A stretch of 64,000 nt of DNA, from NCBI RefSeq assembly GCF_900111685.1, contig NZ_FOHX01000014.1, positions 62,001-126,000 on the forward strand, read 5' to 3'. The translations under genes were made by a program, and so were the position numbers. The first letter of the stretch is position 1. Every line of letters starts with the position of its first letter. This DNA is from Nonomuraea wenchangensis. GTDB taxonomy: Bacteria; Actinomycetota; Actinomycetes; Streptosporangiales; Streptosporangiaceae. Under the pieces are notes generated by a model. That model did no database searches. It had not been told where the DNA came from and saw only the letters and a program-made list of their open reading frames with translations. Below are positions 16,051 to 24,404 of the stretch, piece by piece.

Positions 16051-16527
16051 GTGTCGAAACAGCACCCCACACCGGCCGACGTGGTCCGGGCTTACGCGCG
16101 GGCCAAGAGCCGCGCCGATGTCCGGGAGGCCCTGCGGTACTGCAGCCCGGACACCGTCTTCGAGACGATCGCGTTCCAGGCCGTCGCCACCGGCATCGAC
16201 GAGGTCGCCCGGCAGACCGCCGCGTTCCTGCGCACCTTTCCCGACTACGGCGTGGAGCTCGAATATCTCGTCGCGACGGGTGACCTGGTCGTCGGCGCCG
16301 GGACGATCCGAGCCACCATGGTGGAGAGTCTGGTGGGGATCGAGCCCACGGGCAGGGCCTTCGCGCTGCCGTTCGCCTGCCACTGGAGAGTGCGCGACGG
16401 GCTGGTCGCCCACGAGCGGTTCTTCTTCGACTTCCACCAGATGTGCGAGCAGCTCGGGCTGTCCACCGCCGAGGCGGCGGCGCGGTTCGCCGCCTGGCGG
16501 GAGCGGGCGGCGGCGGTGGCGCGGTGA
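16051..16527 (+). CDS. SnoaL-like (NTF2-fold) protein
   Basis: Protein of 158 residues of the SnoaL/NTF2-like superfamily, small cone-shaped alpha+beta proteins that act as polyketide cyclases, isomerases or hydrolases on small aromatic or alicyclic substrates. The N-terminal helix pair ADVVRAYARAKSRADVREAL, the FRTFPDYGVELE-type central segment and the WRVRDGLVAHERFFFDFHQ strands are characteristic. GTG start with AGGAGGAGC just upstream. Nine nt after the reductase, and the next gene starts inside its stop codon, so the operon link is strong. Substrate unknown. Confidence 0.82.
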   Translation: MSKQHPTPADVVRAYARAKSRADVREALRYCSPDTVFETIAFQAVATGIDEVARQTAAFLRTFPDYGVELEYLVATGDLVVGAGTIRATMVESLVGIEPTGRAFALPFACHWRVRDGLVAHERFFFDFHQMCEQLGLSTAEAAARFAAWRERAAAVAR

Positions 16528-17216
16528 CGGCGTACGTGCTGGTTCACGGGGCCTGGCACGGCGGCTGGTGCTGGCGGCAGGTGTCCGCGCGGCTGCGGGA
16601 GGCCGGCCATGAGGTCCACACTCCGACGCTGACCGGTCTCGGCGAGCGGGCCCACCTGGCCGGCCCCGGGATCGGCCTGCGGACGCACGTGGACGACCTG
16701 CTGGGCCTGCTGAGATACGAGGACCTGCGGGACGTCGTGCTCGTCGGGCACAGCTACGCTGGCCTGGTCGTGCGCGAGGCCGCCGACCGCATGCCCGAAC
16801 GGGTCTCCGAGATCGTCATGGTCGACGCCTGGGCGGGCCGGGACGGGGAGTCGCTGGACGATCTGGCTCCCGCGTTCTTTCTCGACTGGATCGAGTCGGT
16901 CACCGCGAACGGCCTGATCCCGCCCGCTCCGGCAGCCGCCGTCGGCGTGACGGAACCGGATCAGGTGGCATGGCTGGAGCCCCTGCTGACGGCCCATCCC
17001 CGGCGGACATTCTCCGAGCCGACCCGGCTGTCCGGGGCCGTCGACACGATCGCGTGCCGGGCGGTGCTCTGCACGCCCGGCGGTCCCATGCCGTTCCCGC
17101 GGCTGGCCGGCGAGCACGGCTGGGCGGTCACCGTCCTGGACGCCGGGCATGACGCCATGGTCACCGCGCCGCGGGCGCTGGCGGGCGTCCTGCTGCGGCA
17201 GCCGGACGGGGCCTGA
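16524..17216 (+). CDS. Alpha/beta-hydrolase
   Basis: Serine hydrolase of 230 residues, related to the EstC/salicylate-esterase type. Oxyanion-hole strand VLVHGAWHGGWCW (residues 5-17), nucleophile elbow GHSYAG (about 72-77, Ser in the centre), and catalytic His in DAGHDAM near residue 209. The catalytic acid probably lies in the CTPGG region but is not clear. The GTG start overlaps the upstream TGA (GTGA), implying translational coupling. In this operon it may cleave an ester or lactone produced or consumed by the two oxidoreductases. Confidence 0.88.
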   Translation: MTAYVLVHGAWHGGWCWRQVSARLREAGHEVHTPTLTGLGERAHLAGPGIGLRTHVDDLLGLLRYEDLRDVVLVGHSYAGLVVREAADRMPERVSEIVMVDAWAGRDGESLDDLAPAFFLDWIESVTANGLIPPAPAAAVGVTEPDQVAWLEPLLTAHPRRTFSEPTRLSGAVDTIACRAVLCTPGGPMPFPRLAGEHGWAVTVLDAGHDAMVTAPRALAGVLLRQPDGA

Positions 17217-17217
17217 G

Positions 17218-18162
17218 ATGGCCGAGGTGAAGATCGGCTACCTGCTGCCGACCCGTGACCAGGCCGTACGCGGCGATGACGATCCGGCGCTGATGATCGC
17301 CCTGGCCCGGCACGCCGAGACACTCGGGTTCGACTCCGTGTGGGCCGGTGACAGCCCGCTGACCCGGCCGCGTGTCGATCCGCTGCTCCTGCTGTCCGCC
17401 GTGGCCGTCGCGGCCCGGCGGCTCACGCTCGGCACCGCGGTGCTGCTGCCCGCGCTCCGTCACCCGATTCTGCTGGCGCACCAGCTCGCCAGCCTGGATC
17501 GGATCGCCGGGGGGCGCCTGATCGTAGGCATGGGCGGCGGCTTCCCCAACGCGGGCACCGAGGCGCAGTTCGACACGATCGGCGTACCGTTCAGGAGCCG
17601 TGTCAGCCGGCTTGAGGAGTCGATCGAGGCGATGCGGCGGCTGTGGAGCGGCGAAGGCGGGTCGTTCACGGGACGGCACTTCGACTTCCGCGACGTCACC
17701 CTGGCGCCGATGCCGGCGCGTCCGGCCGGCCCGCCGATCTGGCTGGCGGGCAGCGGCGAACCGGCGCTGCGGCGGGTGGCGCGCCTGGCCGACGGCTGGC
17801 TGCCCTATCCTCCCGCGGTCACGGACTACGCCCGCGAGCGGGCCGCCATCGGGCGGATGGCGGCCCGCCCGGTCACCAGCGCCCTGTACGCGACCGTGTC
17901 CCTGGACGACGACCCGGCGAAGGCGCGCGTCCTCCTGCGGAGGAGTGTCGAGCGTTACTACAACGCCCCGCTGGAGGCGGTGGCGAAGATCCAGGCCATG
18001 TTCGCCGGCCGGCCCTCGGACGCCGCCGAATGGCTGAACGCCTACATCCGGGCGGGAGCCCGGCACGTCATCATCCGGTCGGCCGCCGACGACCATCACG
18101 CGGCGCTGGAGAAGGTCGCGGGCCAGGTCCTGCCGCTGCTCCACCTGCACGGGCACCCGTGA
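17218..18162 (+). CDS. LLM-class flavin-dependent oxidoreductase
   Basis: Luciferase-like TIM-barrel monooxygenase or F420-dependent reductase of 314 residues. Recognisable blocks: GYLLPTRDQ at the N-terminus, HAETLGFDSVWAGDS, LTLGTAVLLPALRHPILLAH, GGRLIVGMGGGFPNAG and PIWLAGSGEPALRRVARLAD. Actinomycete LLM proteins of this size often use F420 rather than FMN, but the sequence alone does not decide. The ATG follows the hydrolase stop by one base. With the MDR reductase, SnoaL-like protein and hydrolase it suggests a short catabolic or tailoring pathway for a cyclic or ester-containing small molecule. Confidence 0.88.
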   Translation: MAEVKIGYLLPTRDQAVRGDDDPALMIALARHAETLGFDSVWAGDSPLTRPRVDPLLLLSAVAVAARRLTLGTAVLLPALRHPILLAHQLASLDRIAGGRLIVGMGGGFPNAGTEAQFDTIGVPFRSRVSRLEESIEAMRRLWSGEGGSFTGRHFDFRDVTLAPMPARPAGPPIWLAGSGEPALRRVARLADGWLPYPPAVTDYARERAAIGRMAARPVTSALYATVSLDDDPAKARVLLRRSVERYYNAPLEAVAKIQAMFAGRPSDAAEWLNAYIRAGARHVIIRSAADDHHAALEKVAGQVLPLLHLHGHP

Positions 18163-18224
18163 GGGCCCTGGAGGCACGTATGTTCTTCTAACCTCGGGTG
18201 CAGAGAGCAGGAGGAGATACGCGG

Positions 18225-18857
18225 GTGGCAGAGAACACGCATGTGCGACGGAGCCAGCACGAGCGCACCAAGGCGACCACGAGCGCCTTGGTCGCGGCGG
18301 CCCGCGAGCTGTTCGTCCGCGACGGTTTCTCCGCCACCGCGGTGGACGAGATCTGTGCCAGGGCCGGCGTGACCCGCGGCGCGTTCTACCATCACTTCAG
18401 CAACAAGGAGCACATCTTCCGCGAGGTCTACGCCGCGGACCAGAAGGCGCTCGCGATGATCGTCCGGGAGGCGTTCCAGGCCCAGCGGGATCCGTGGGAC
18501 GGGGTGTCGGCGGGCTGCCGGCGCCTGCTGGAGGCGTCCCTCGAACCCGCCGTACGCCAGATCACGCTGGTCGAGGCGCCGGGCGCGCTCGGCTGGTCCG
18601 CCATGCGAGACATCCAGGCCGGATGCAAGGAGCAGATGCGGCGCGGGCTGGCCATCGCGATCGAGGCCGGGTGCATCCTTGACCGGCCGCTGGACCCCGC
18701 CACCTCACTGTTGTACGGGGGGATCTGCGAGATCGCCCTGGACATCGCCCGCGCCCCGGACCAGCGCGCCGCGCTGGAGGACTCGCTGGCGGAGCTCGAC
18801 CGGGTGCTCGCCGGCGTCGCCCACCGTCCGGCTCCGGGCTGCATGCACACAAGGTAG
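18225..18857 (+). CDS. TetR family regulator
   Basis: Repressor of 210 residues. The N-terminal HTH (about residues 15-62: ALVAAARELFVRDGFSATAV, then RAGVTRGAFYHHFSNKEHIF) is typical TetR, with a C-terminal helical ligand domain. The GTG at 18225 is preceded by GGAGGAG at 10 nt; an in-frame start at 18198 has no such signal. It is the last gene of the 15094-18857 operon, 62 nt after the LLM gene, and ACGTATGT 42 nt before its start recurs in the operon promoter palindrome, which suggests autoregulation. Confidence 0.88.
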   Translation: MAENTHVRRSQHERTKATTSALVAAARELFVRDGFSATAVDEICARAGVTRGAFYHHFSNKEHIFREVYAADQKALAMIVREAFQAQRDPWDGVSAGCRRLLEASLEPAVRQITLVEAPGALGWSAMRDIQAGCKEQMRRGLAIAIEAGCILDRPLDPATSLLYGGICEIALDIARAPDQRAALEDSLAELDRVLAGVAHRPAPGCMHTR

Positions 18858-18967
18858 GGGGCTCGTGCCGTTGCGCGGCCCGACCCTCTGAGCGTCACCT
18901 GTCGTGGCGGGCCAGTGCAGCGTGCGCGCCTGGCGCGCTTGCGTCGGTGCTTATCGTGGGCCTTGCC

Positions 18968-19921
18968 TCATGAGGTGGTCAGGGTCTGGAGGTCGCCCCG
19001 GACCAGCATCTGGTTGGCGAACATCGCGTTCGTGGTGTCGTTCAGCGTCAGGACGGCCCGCAGCACCGTGTGATCGTCCGAGGTGACCCGGTCGTGCGCG
19101 ATCTGCGCGGCATGCTTCCCGTACGTCCCTGCCGGGGTGAGGCGGGTCGTCAGGGCGCGTTCGACGTCGGCGGCGGCGGGTGCCGCCGGCAGGACGCAGA
19201 TGACGTTGACGGGGCGGTCGTTCAGGTCGGCCGGGCGGCGCAGCCCCACCCCGTACAGGGTGACGGTTTTACTCGGCGAAGTCATGATCGTGGCGGCGGC
19301 GACGTCGCCGAGACACGTGGCCATGGCCGCGTACGCCGGCTTGTCGGCCAGCGTGGCGTCCCCGCCCAGGACGGACGTGAGCGGGTCGGGGGCCGAGGCG
19401 GTGGCGACCAGTGAGTCGGTGACCACGACCTGGTTGAGCTGGTTGGTCACGCCGGGGACGAGCGCCCGGGACAGGTCGATCTCGTCGCCGGGGGAGAACG
19501 AGAGGCCGTCGTGGCCGCCCATCTCGCGAGGCTTGGCGCCGAGGGCGGCCAGCTTCTCGCGTACGGCGTCCGCGTCGACGTCACCGTCGAACCGGAACGC
19601 CTGCTGCGGTGGCACGCCGATGGAGATCGCCCGCGTACCGGCCGTGGGGGTCATGCCCGTGGCCTCGGGCAGGGCCGCTGCGGCTGTGGCGAGGCTGCCC
19701 AGGCCGGAGACGGATGCGGGTAACCAGCGGCGGGCCTGCTCGGCGCCTGCCTTAACGCCTAGGTCGCGCCACCAAGCCGGTTCGCCGTACTCGAAGTACG
19801 CGGCGGCGGGTCCCTCTCCTGAGACGGCGGCCATCGCGTCCTTCAGGCCGCCTTCGCCGGCGTTCTGCCCGCATCCGGTCAGGACCAGCAGTGCTGTCAG
19901 TGCCACGCCAACTTTCCGCAT
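18968..19921 (-). CDS. Predicted lipoprotein of unknown function
   Basis: Secreted protein of 317 residues. The signal peptide is MRKVGVALTALLVLTGC, with lipobox LTGC and Cys at 17. The mature part is rich in Ala, Asp and Thr, with no motif that I recognise. It may be mostly beta-structured (VVVTDSLVATASA, KTVTLYGVGLRRP). The layout resembles uncharacterised actinobacterial lipoproteins. It lies 18 nt after the stop of the TetR gene 19940-20521 on the same strand and may share its transcript, which would place it under that regulator. Confidence 0.8.
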   Translation of the reverse strand: MRKVGVALTALLVLTGCGQNAGEGGLKDAMAAVSGEGPAAAYFEYGEPAWWRDLGVKAGAEQARRWLPASVSGLGSLATAAAALPEATGMTPTAGTRAISIGVPPQQAFRFDGDVDADAVREKLAALGAKPREMGGHDGLSFSPGDEIDLSRALVPGVTNQLNQVVVTDSLVATASAPDPLTSVLGGDATLADKPAYAAMATCLGDVAAATIMTSPSKTVTLYGVGLRRPADLNDRPVNVICVLPAAPAAADVERALTTRLTPAGTYGKHAAQIAHDRVTSDDHTVLRAVLTLNDTTNAMFANQMLVRGDLQTLTTS

Positions 19922-19939
19922 GGGCGCGAGCGTAGTTGG

Positions 19940-20521
19940 TTAGTCGTTCAGGTGGGCGAGGGCGGTGCTGGTCACGCGTACGGCGTCGTCGATCCAGGCC
20001 GGGATGGGCTCGCCGATGATCGGCCGGACGATGCCGTAAGGGGAGTCGCGGCAGGCGAGCGCGATCACTTCCATGCCGTGCGGTGTGATCCGGCCGTAGC
20101 GGCGTTCGGTCAGGTGTCGCAGGTGGGCCACGACGGGGGCATTGAGGTCGCGGAGGTCGTCCTGGAGCTGGGGCGGGCCGGTGGCGACCAGGTCGGCGTA
20201 GCGGAAGACGGTCATCATGCGGGCGTCGCGCGGGTGGCGGCGGCAGAAGGCCGGGATCCAGAGCGCCGTGCGCACGATGGCCTCGATGGGTTCGTCGGTG
20301 TCGGCGGCCGTGGTCAGGCCGGCCTGGAACGCCTTGACGGAGCGGATCCACGCCGTCCCGAAGAGCACGTCCCTCGACGGGAAGCGGTGGTAGATCGAGC
20401 CTGAGGGCGCTCCGAGCAGCGCGGTGACGTGGCCGACGGTGGCCGAGCGCCAGTGCTCGTACGCCGCGTCCCGCGCCGCGTCGAGGATCTGCTCGTGGGT
20501 GAACGAAGGACTCCTGGCCAT
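19940..20521 (-). CDS. TetR family regulator facing a membrane protein gene
   Basis: Regulator of 193 residues with a classical TetR HTH (EQILDAARDAAYEHWRSATV, then LLGAPSGSIYHRFPSRDVLF) and a C-terminal ligand domain with the FRYADLVATGPPQLQDDLRDL segment of a common actinobacterial subgroup. ATG start. The 61-nt spacer to the divergent membrane protein gene contains a perfect 16-bp palindrome (20551-20566) 29 nt upstream of this start. This is the expected operator, controlling both directions. The downstream lipoprotein gene may be co-transcribed. Confidence 0.9.
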   Translation of the reverse strand: MARSPSFTHEQILDAARDAAYEHWRSATVGHVTALLGAPSGSIYHRFPSRDVLFGTAWIRSVKAFQAGLTTAADTDEPIEAIVRTALWIPAFCRRHPRDARMMTVFRYADLVATGPPQLQDDLRDLNAPVVAHLRHLTERRYGRITPHGMEVIALACRDSPYGIVRPIIGEPIPAWIDDAVRVTSTALAHLND

Positions 20522-20550
20522 CGGCGTGAGTGTATCCGCTACGGTTGTTC

Positions 20551-20566
20551 TAGAGAACGTTCTCTA
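20551..20566. promoter_or_regulatory. Perfect 16-bp palindrome, likely TetR operator
   Basis: TAGAGAACGTTCTCTA is fully self-complementary and lies between the divergent TetR and membrane protein genes, overlapping where both promoters must be. Confidence 0.8.
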
Positions 20567-20582
20567 ATTGGGGGAGTGGATC

Positions 20583-21494
20583 ATGAACAGAAGCGTCTTA
20601 AGGACCACCGTGCTCGTCGTCGCGGTCGCTTCCTGCCTGCCGTACCTGATCTTCAAGGTGGCCTGGCTGGCGGGCTCCACGATCGGGATCACCGACGCCG
20701 GAGGCCAGGCGTTGATGAACGATCCGCGCCACGTGGTCGGCAACTACATCACCGTCGCCATGGACCTGGCCGCCATCGCCCTCGCGGTGGTGCTGGGGCG
20801 GCCGATCGGTCATCGCCTGCCGGCCTGGCTGCTGCTGGTGCCCGCCTGGGTCGCCACCGGGCTGCTGGCGCCGATCGTGCTCGGCCTCCCGGCGGGGCTG
20901 CTGGTCCAGGGGGTCACCGGTACGGCGGCGCCCGCCGGCAGCGGGGACGGGCTGGCCGGGTGGGTGTTCGCCGTCATCTACGGCGGTTTCGGGGTGATGG
21001 GCTGTTGCCTGGCCGTTCTCGTCCTGCTGCACGCCATGGAGCGCTGGCCCCGGACCTTCGCCACCGGGCCTCGGCCCCCGGCCGGCCGGGGGATCGCGGG
21101 GAGCTGCGCGGTCCCCTTGCTCGGCTACGCCCTGGCCCTGATCGTCTGGGCGGTCACGGGTCCCGAGGGCGGGGGACCGGCCGGGTTCGAGAGTCCGGCG
21201 CAGCGGACGGTGCTGGCCGTCACCGGTCTCCTCGTCGCGGTCGGGTACGTCACGCCGTGGGCGCGGGGCTTCGTGGGCCGCCACCCGGGTTGGGCGGTCG
21301 TGATGACCTGGACCGGGTGCGGGGTGGCGACGCTGTCCGGGCCGACCTTCATCGCGCTCAGCCACGACGGCGTCGTGCGCGTCCCCGTGCTGGTCGCGGC
21401 GGTGGCGTCGGCGGTGGCGGGGCTACTGTACTCGGTCGTCCTCCTGCGGTCCGCGGCGTCGTACGGCCGGGCTCCCGCTCCCGCGCTCTCGTGA
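20583..21494 (+). CDS. Polytopic membrane protein of unknown function
   Basis: Integral membrane protein of 303 residues with about eight hydrophobic helices, starting with TTVLVVAVASCLPYLIFKVAW. No transporter or enzyme motif is recognised. Residues 41-60 (GGQALMNDPRHVVGNYITVA) and the loop EGGGPAGFESPAQRT look extracytoplasmic. ATG 20583 has GGGGGAG 7 nt upstream; an alternative TTG five codons earlier overlaps the operator region and is less likely. Expression is presumably repressed by the divergent TetR protein. Confidence 0.8.
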   Translation: MNRSVLRTTVLVVAVASCLPYLIFKVAWLAGSTIGITDAGGQALMNDPRHVVGNYITVAMDLAAIALAVVLGRPIGHRLPAWLLLVPAWVATGLLAPIVLGLPAGLLVQGVTGTAAPAGSGDGLAGWVFAVIYGGFGVMGCCLAVLVLLHAMERWPRTFATGPRPPAGRGIAGSCAVPLLGYALALIVWAVTGPEGGGPAGFESPAQRTVLAVTGLLVAVGYVTPWARGFVGRHPGWAVVMTWTGCGVATLSGPTFIALSHDGVVRVPVLVAAVASAVAGLLYSVVLLRSAASYGRAPAPALS

Positions 21495-21500
21495 CGCGGC

Positions 21501-22520
21501 TCAGCTCGACGTCCCCGCCTCAAGGATGGAGACGATGGAGAAGAGGGTGAAGCAGACCGCGCCGAGGCCGACGAGGACCCGCGCGGGGATGAAGAAGGAC
21601 GGGTCCGTGACCGCGGCCTCGAAGAGGAAGGCCCCGAAGAACAGGCAGGTCAGCGCCGTGACCACGGGGATCATGGGGATGCGGTTGGCCAGGGGGAAGG
21701 ACTGCCTCCAGACCAGGGCCAGGAGCAGGGCCTTGGACAGGATGCTGTAGCAGACCAGGCCCAGGCCGATGAGGATGCAGCCGGGCGCGATGCGGTAGGG
21801 GTGGTCGGAGCTCGCCAGGACGTAGGCGCCGAGCAGGATGTCGATGGTGCCCATCACGATGACGAGCCAGCCCCAGCGGTAGCGTTCGGGCTCGCCGAAG
21901 CTGTTGCGCACTTGGCGGACGATGCTGGCGACCAGGGCGATCAGGCTGGCGCAGATGGCGGCCAGGCCGAAGAGGACGTGACCGGCGGTGTAGTAGGCGC
22001 CGCCTTCCGCGCTCGTGCCGCCGCCCTTGGCCATGAGGACGAAGGCGTAGACGAAGCCGGCGAGGGCGCAGAGGGCCGGGACCGCGATGAGGGCCTTGCC
22101 CGTGACCGGCGAGTACGCCTCGTCGGGCGGCTCGTCCTCCGGCGTGCGGGCGGCGTTGACCGGGATGAGGGTGAAGCGGGTCGAGGAGGCGGCCACGGTG
22201 CTGACACAGTTGCTGATCAGGCCGATGCCGACGATCACGTGGCCGGCCACGACGTACTGGGGTTCGGCGCCCCGGGTGAGGATGACGATCCCGTAGACGA
22301 CGGCGATGAGAGCGGCTGCGTAGCCGGTCAGGGGCAGGATGAACTGCCAGGCCCGGCCGTAGCGGGAGATCAACTGACGGATGATCGTGGCCGCGGTGGT
22401 GAACAGCGCGTAGCAGATCGCGGCCAGGGCGATCGTCACGTGCCCGGCCACGAAGTGGTCGGCGTCCGGGGCGCCGGCCACGACGTACCACCCGAAGGCC
22501 ATGCAGATGACACCCATCAC
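21501..22520 (-). CDS. YhiM-like inner membrane protein (DUF2776)
   Basis: At least 339 residues with about ten transmembrane helices. The repeated FVAGHV/VVAGHVI/YTAGHVL motifs and the ending RVLVGLGAVCFTLFSIVSILEAG agree closely with my memory of Escherichia coli YhiM. YhiM has been linked to acid or osmotic stress; its function here is unknown. The first usable start is GTG 22520, immediately followed by ATG. However, the 14 codons upstream (22562-22521) read IPVFGVPVFRAIPL, which aligns with the conserved N-terminus, and no ATG, GTG or TTG occurs before the in-frame TGA. The true start may be the ATT at 22560-22562, or the start codon may have mutated. Confidence 0.85.
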   Translation of the reverse strand: MMGVICMAFGWYVVAGAPDADHFVAGHVTIALAAICYALFTTAATIIRQLISRYGRAWQFILPLTGYAAALIAVVYGIVILTRGAEPQYVVAGHVIVGIGLISNCVSTVAASSTRFTLIPVNAARTPEDEPPDEAYSPVTGKALIAVPALCALAGFVYAFVLMAKGGGTSAEGGAYYTAGHVLFGLAAICASLIALVASIVRQVRNSFGEPERYRWGWLVIVMGTIDILLGAYVLASSDHPYRIAPGCILIGLGLVCYSILSKALLLALVWRQSFPLANRIPMIPVVTALTCLFFGAFLFEAAVTDPSFFIPARVLVGLGAVCFTLFSIVSILEAGTSS

Positions 22521-22608
22521 CAGTGGGATGGCGCGGAAGACGGGTACCCCGAATACCGGAATGTTCGGGAGGCCGGCGAACGGTGTCGATCGATAAGATC
22601 ACTGCCGT

Positions 22609-24363
22609 TCACGGCTTCAGGGTGAGCCTCTTCTTCGACGTACCCGGAAACACGACGACCAGGTGCTGCTCCTCGCCTGCGGCGTCGGTCCGTACGTAGA
22701 CGCGGAGCCGGTAGCGGCCCTTGCCCTTGATCGCCAGATTCGGCATCGGGGCGCCCGCGCCCACCTCGCCCCCGTCCATCTCCGGCACGGTGAGCCGGCC
22801 GGTGCGGCTGACGATCGGCACCTCCTCGACCTCCTGCCACCCGGCCGTCCGCCGGGGCGGCGCGGTGCGGAACGCCTTCACGGTGAGGCACAGGTCGGAG
22901 ACGTCCGCGATGTGCCCGACGAGCGCGGAGCTGCCATCGACGGTGACGAGGTCGTCGCCGCCGCCGTACAGCTCGTCCGCCTCCTCCTCGGCCGCTTCGT
23001 CCCCAGGGTCGTGGACCAGATAGCCGGGATCGCCGTCCACGAACAGGAAGTAATTGGCCGTGGCCTGGACGACGCCCTTCGTCCGGGGCCATGGGTCGCG
23101 GCACTTCGCGTTCTCCTCGGCGATGTAGGCGTCGTTCGCCGCCTGCGTCTCCTCGGTCGAGCGCAGCAGTTCGGGATGGGTCGCGCCGATGATCTCGGGG
23201 CAGACGTAGACAAGGTCCCACGGGTCCACGCCCCAGGACGGCCGCGCGCTCCCGGCGCGCGTCAGGATCGCCTCCTGCTCGTCGCGGTCCTTCGCCCGGC
23301 ACAGCTCCCGCCCGTACGCGAGGATCGCCTGGTCCGACATGCTGTCCGGGAACATGGGCGGGCCTCCTCCGTCGATGCCTCGCGCCACGCACAGGAACGT
23401 GGCGTCGCGTTTCGCGGGTTTCAGGTCGCCGAAGCTGGGCCGGTCATAGCAGTCCATCGACCAGCCGGTGTAGGTGAGGTGCGCGGCCTGCTCCGGGTGG
23501 ATCATCGCGATGATCGGGAGGACGGCCACGGTCGCCACCGCGACGCGGATCACCCTCAGTCTGCCGGGCGGAAGATCCGGTACGGAGTTCTCGGTGGGCA
23601 ACTCGCGGGCGGTCGCCGCCATCCACACGGTGGTGACGAGCCCCATCGCGTCCAGCATGATCGGCAACACCAGAACGCCGCCCGGGAACGGTCCGGCGAG
23701 CAGGTTGAGCGGGATCACCAGCGCGTAGACACCCATGGACGCCCACCCCGCGATCAGCGTGCCGCGGCTCCATCGGCCGTCGCGCCACTGCCCGACGACC
23801 GTGAGGACGGTCGCCGCCGCACTGCCCAGCATCAAGCCCAGCCCGACGACCTCGCCCAGGTGGACCTGAGGGAGGTCGAGGTCGTCGAGCAGCTGGTCGG
23901 CCACCCCGGCCAGCTCGACCGCGAACAGCGCTGCGGCTGCCGCGCGCAAAAGGCGGGACCGCCAGCGGATGACGAGCAGGTAGAGGACGTCGATCGCGGT
24001 CCACAGCGCGAGCTGGGATGCCGTGTCGACCGCGTCGGGGAGCAGCCCGATCGGGTACCACAGCACGAGGGCGTACGCCACCGCCAGATACAGCAGCCGG
24101 CGCAGCGCTCTCGCCCGGCGGTCCAGCGGTCCCGGCAGGGGAGCGCGCAGGATCAACCACAGGAACGCGGCCTTCACCAGGGCGGCCACGAGCAGCATCA
24201 GGGTCGTCGAGGTGTCGAGTCCGGCGCGCTCGCCGTACGGGGGCGCCCATTGGACGGCCGTCCAAAGCAAGTCGTCGCCGAACACCAGGCCCGCGACGGT
24301 CGCCGCAAGAACCAGACCTACTAAGCCAATCCTGATAATTCGCCATAAATGATCTGAAGGCAC
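22609..24363 (-). CDS. Large membrane protein with extracytoplasmic C-terminal domain
   Basis: Protein of 584 residues. The N-terminal ~300 residues contain about eight hydrophobic helices. From about residue 315 (MDCYDRPSFGDL) the sequence is hydrophilic and acidic, with several Cys residues and an EEEADE cluster, ending in a beta-rich stretch (KGRYRLRVYVRTDAA). No family is recognised. GTG 24363 is supported by a TAAGCT -10 box exactly 8 nt upstream, so the transcript is probably leaderless and the gene is independent of the STAND gene upstream on the same strand. Possibly a sensor or an envelope assembly factor. Confidence 0.75.
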   Translation of the reverse strand: MPSDHLWRIIRIGLVGLVLAATVAGLVFGDDLLWTAVQWAPPYGERAGLDTSTTLMLLVAALVKAAFLWLILRAPLPGPLDRRARALRRLLYLAVAYALVLWYPIGLLPDAVDTASQLALWTAIDVLYLLVIRWRSRLLRAAAAALFAVELAGVADQLLDDLDLPQVHLGEVVGLGLMLGSAAATVLTVVGQWRDGRWSRGTLIAGWASMGVYALVIPLNLLAGPFPGGVLVLPIMLDAMGLVTTVWMAATARELPTENSVPDLPPGRLRVIRVAVATVAVLPIIAMIHPEQAAHLTYTGWSMDCYDRPSFGDLKPAKRDATFLCVARGIDGGGPPMFPDSMSDQAILAYGRELCRAKDRDEQEAILTRAGSARPSWGVDPWDLVYVCPEIIGATHPELLRSTEETQAANDAYIAEENAKCRDPWPRTKGVVQATANYFLFVDGDPGYLVHDPGDEAAEEEADELYGGGDDLVTVDGSSALVGHIADVSDLCLTVKAFRTAPPRRTAGWQEVEEVPIVSRTGRLTVPEMDGGEVGAGAPMPNLAIKGKGRYRLRVYVRTDAAGEEQHLVVVFPGTSKKRLTLKP

Positions 24364-24371
24364 GGCACGCG

Positions 24372-24377
24372 AGCTTA
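24372..24377 (-). promoter_or_regulatory. Probable -10 box for the 22609-24363 membrane protein gene
   Basis: TAAGCT on the minus strand, 8 nt upstream of the GTG start, with no ribosome binding site between. Confidence 0.5.
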
Positions 24378-24404
24378 GCGCGGTACCGGGCTACAAGCGG
24401 CCTG

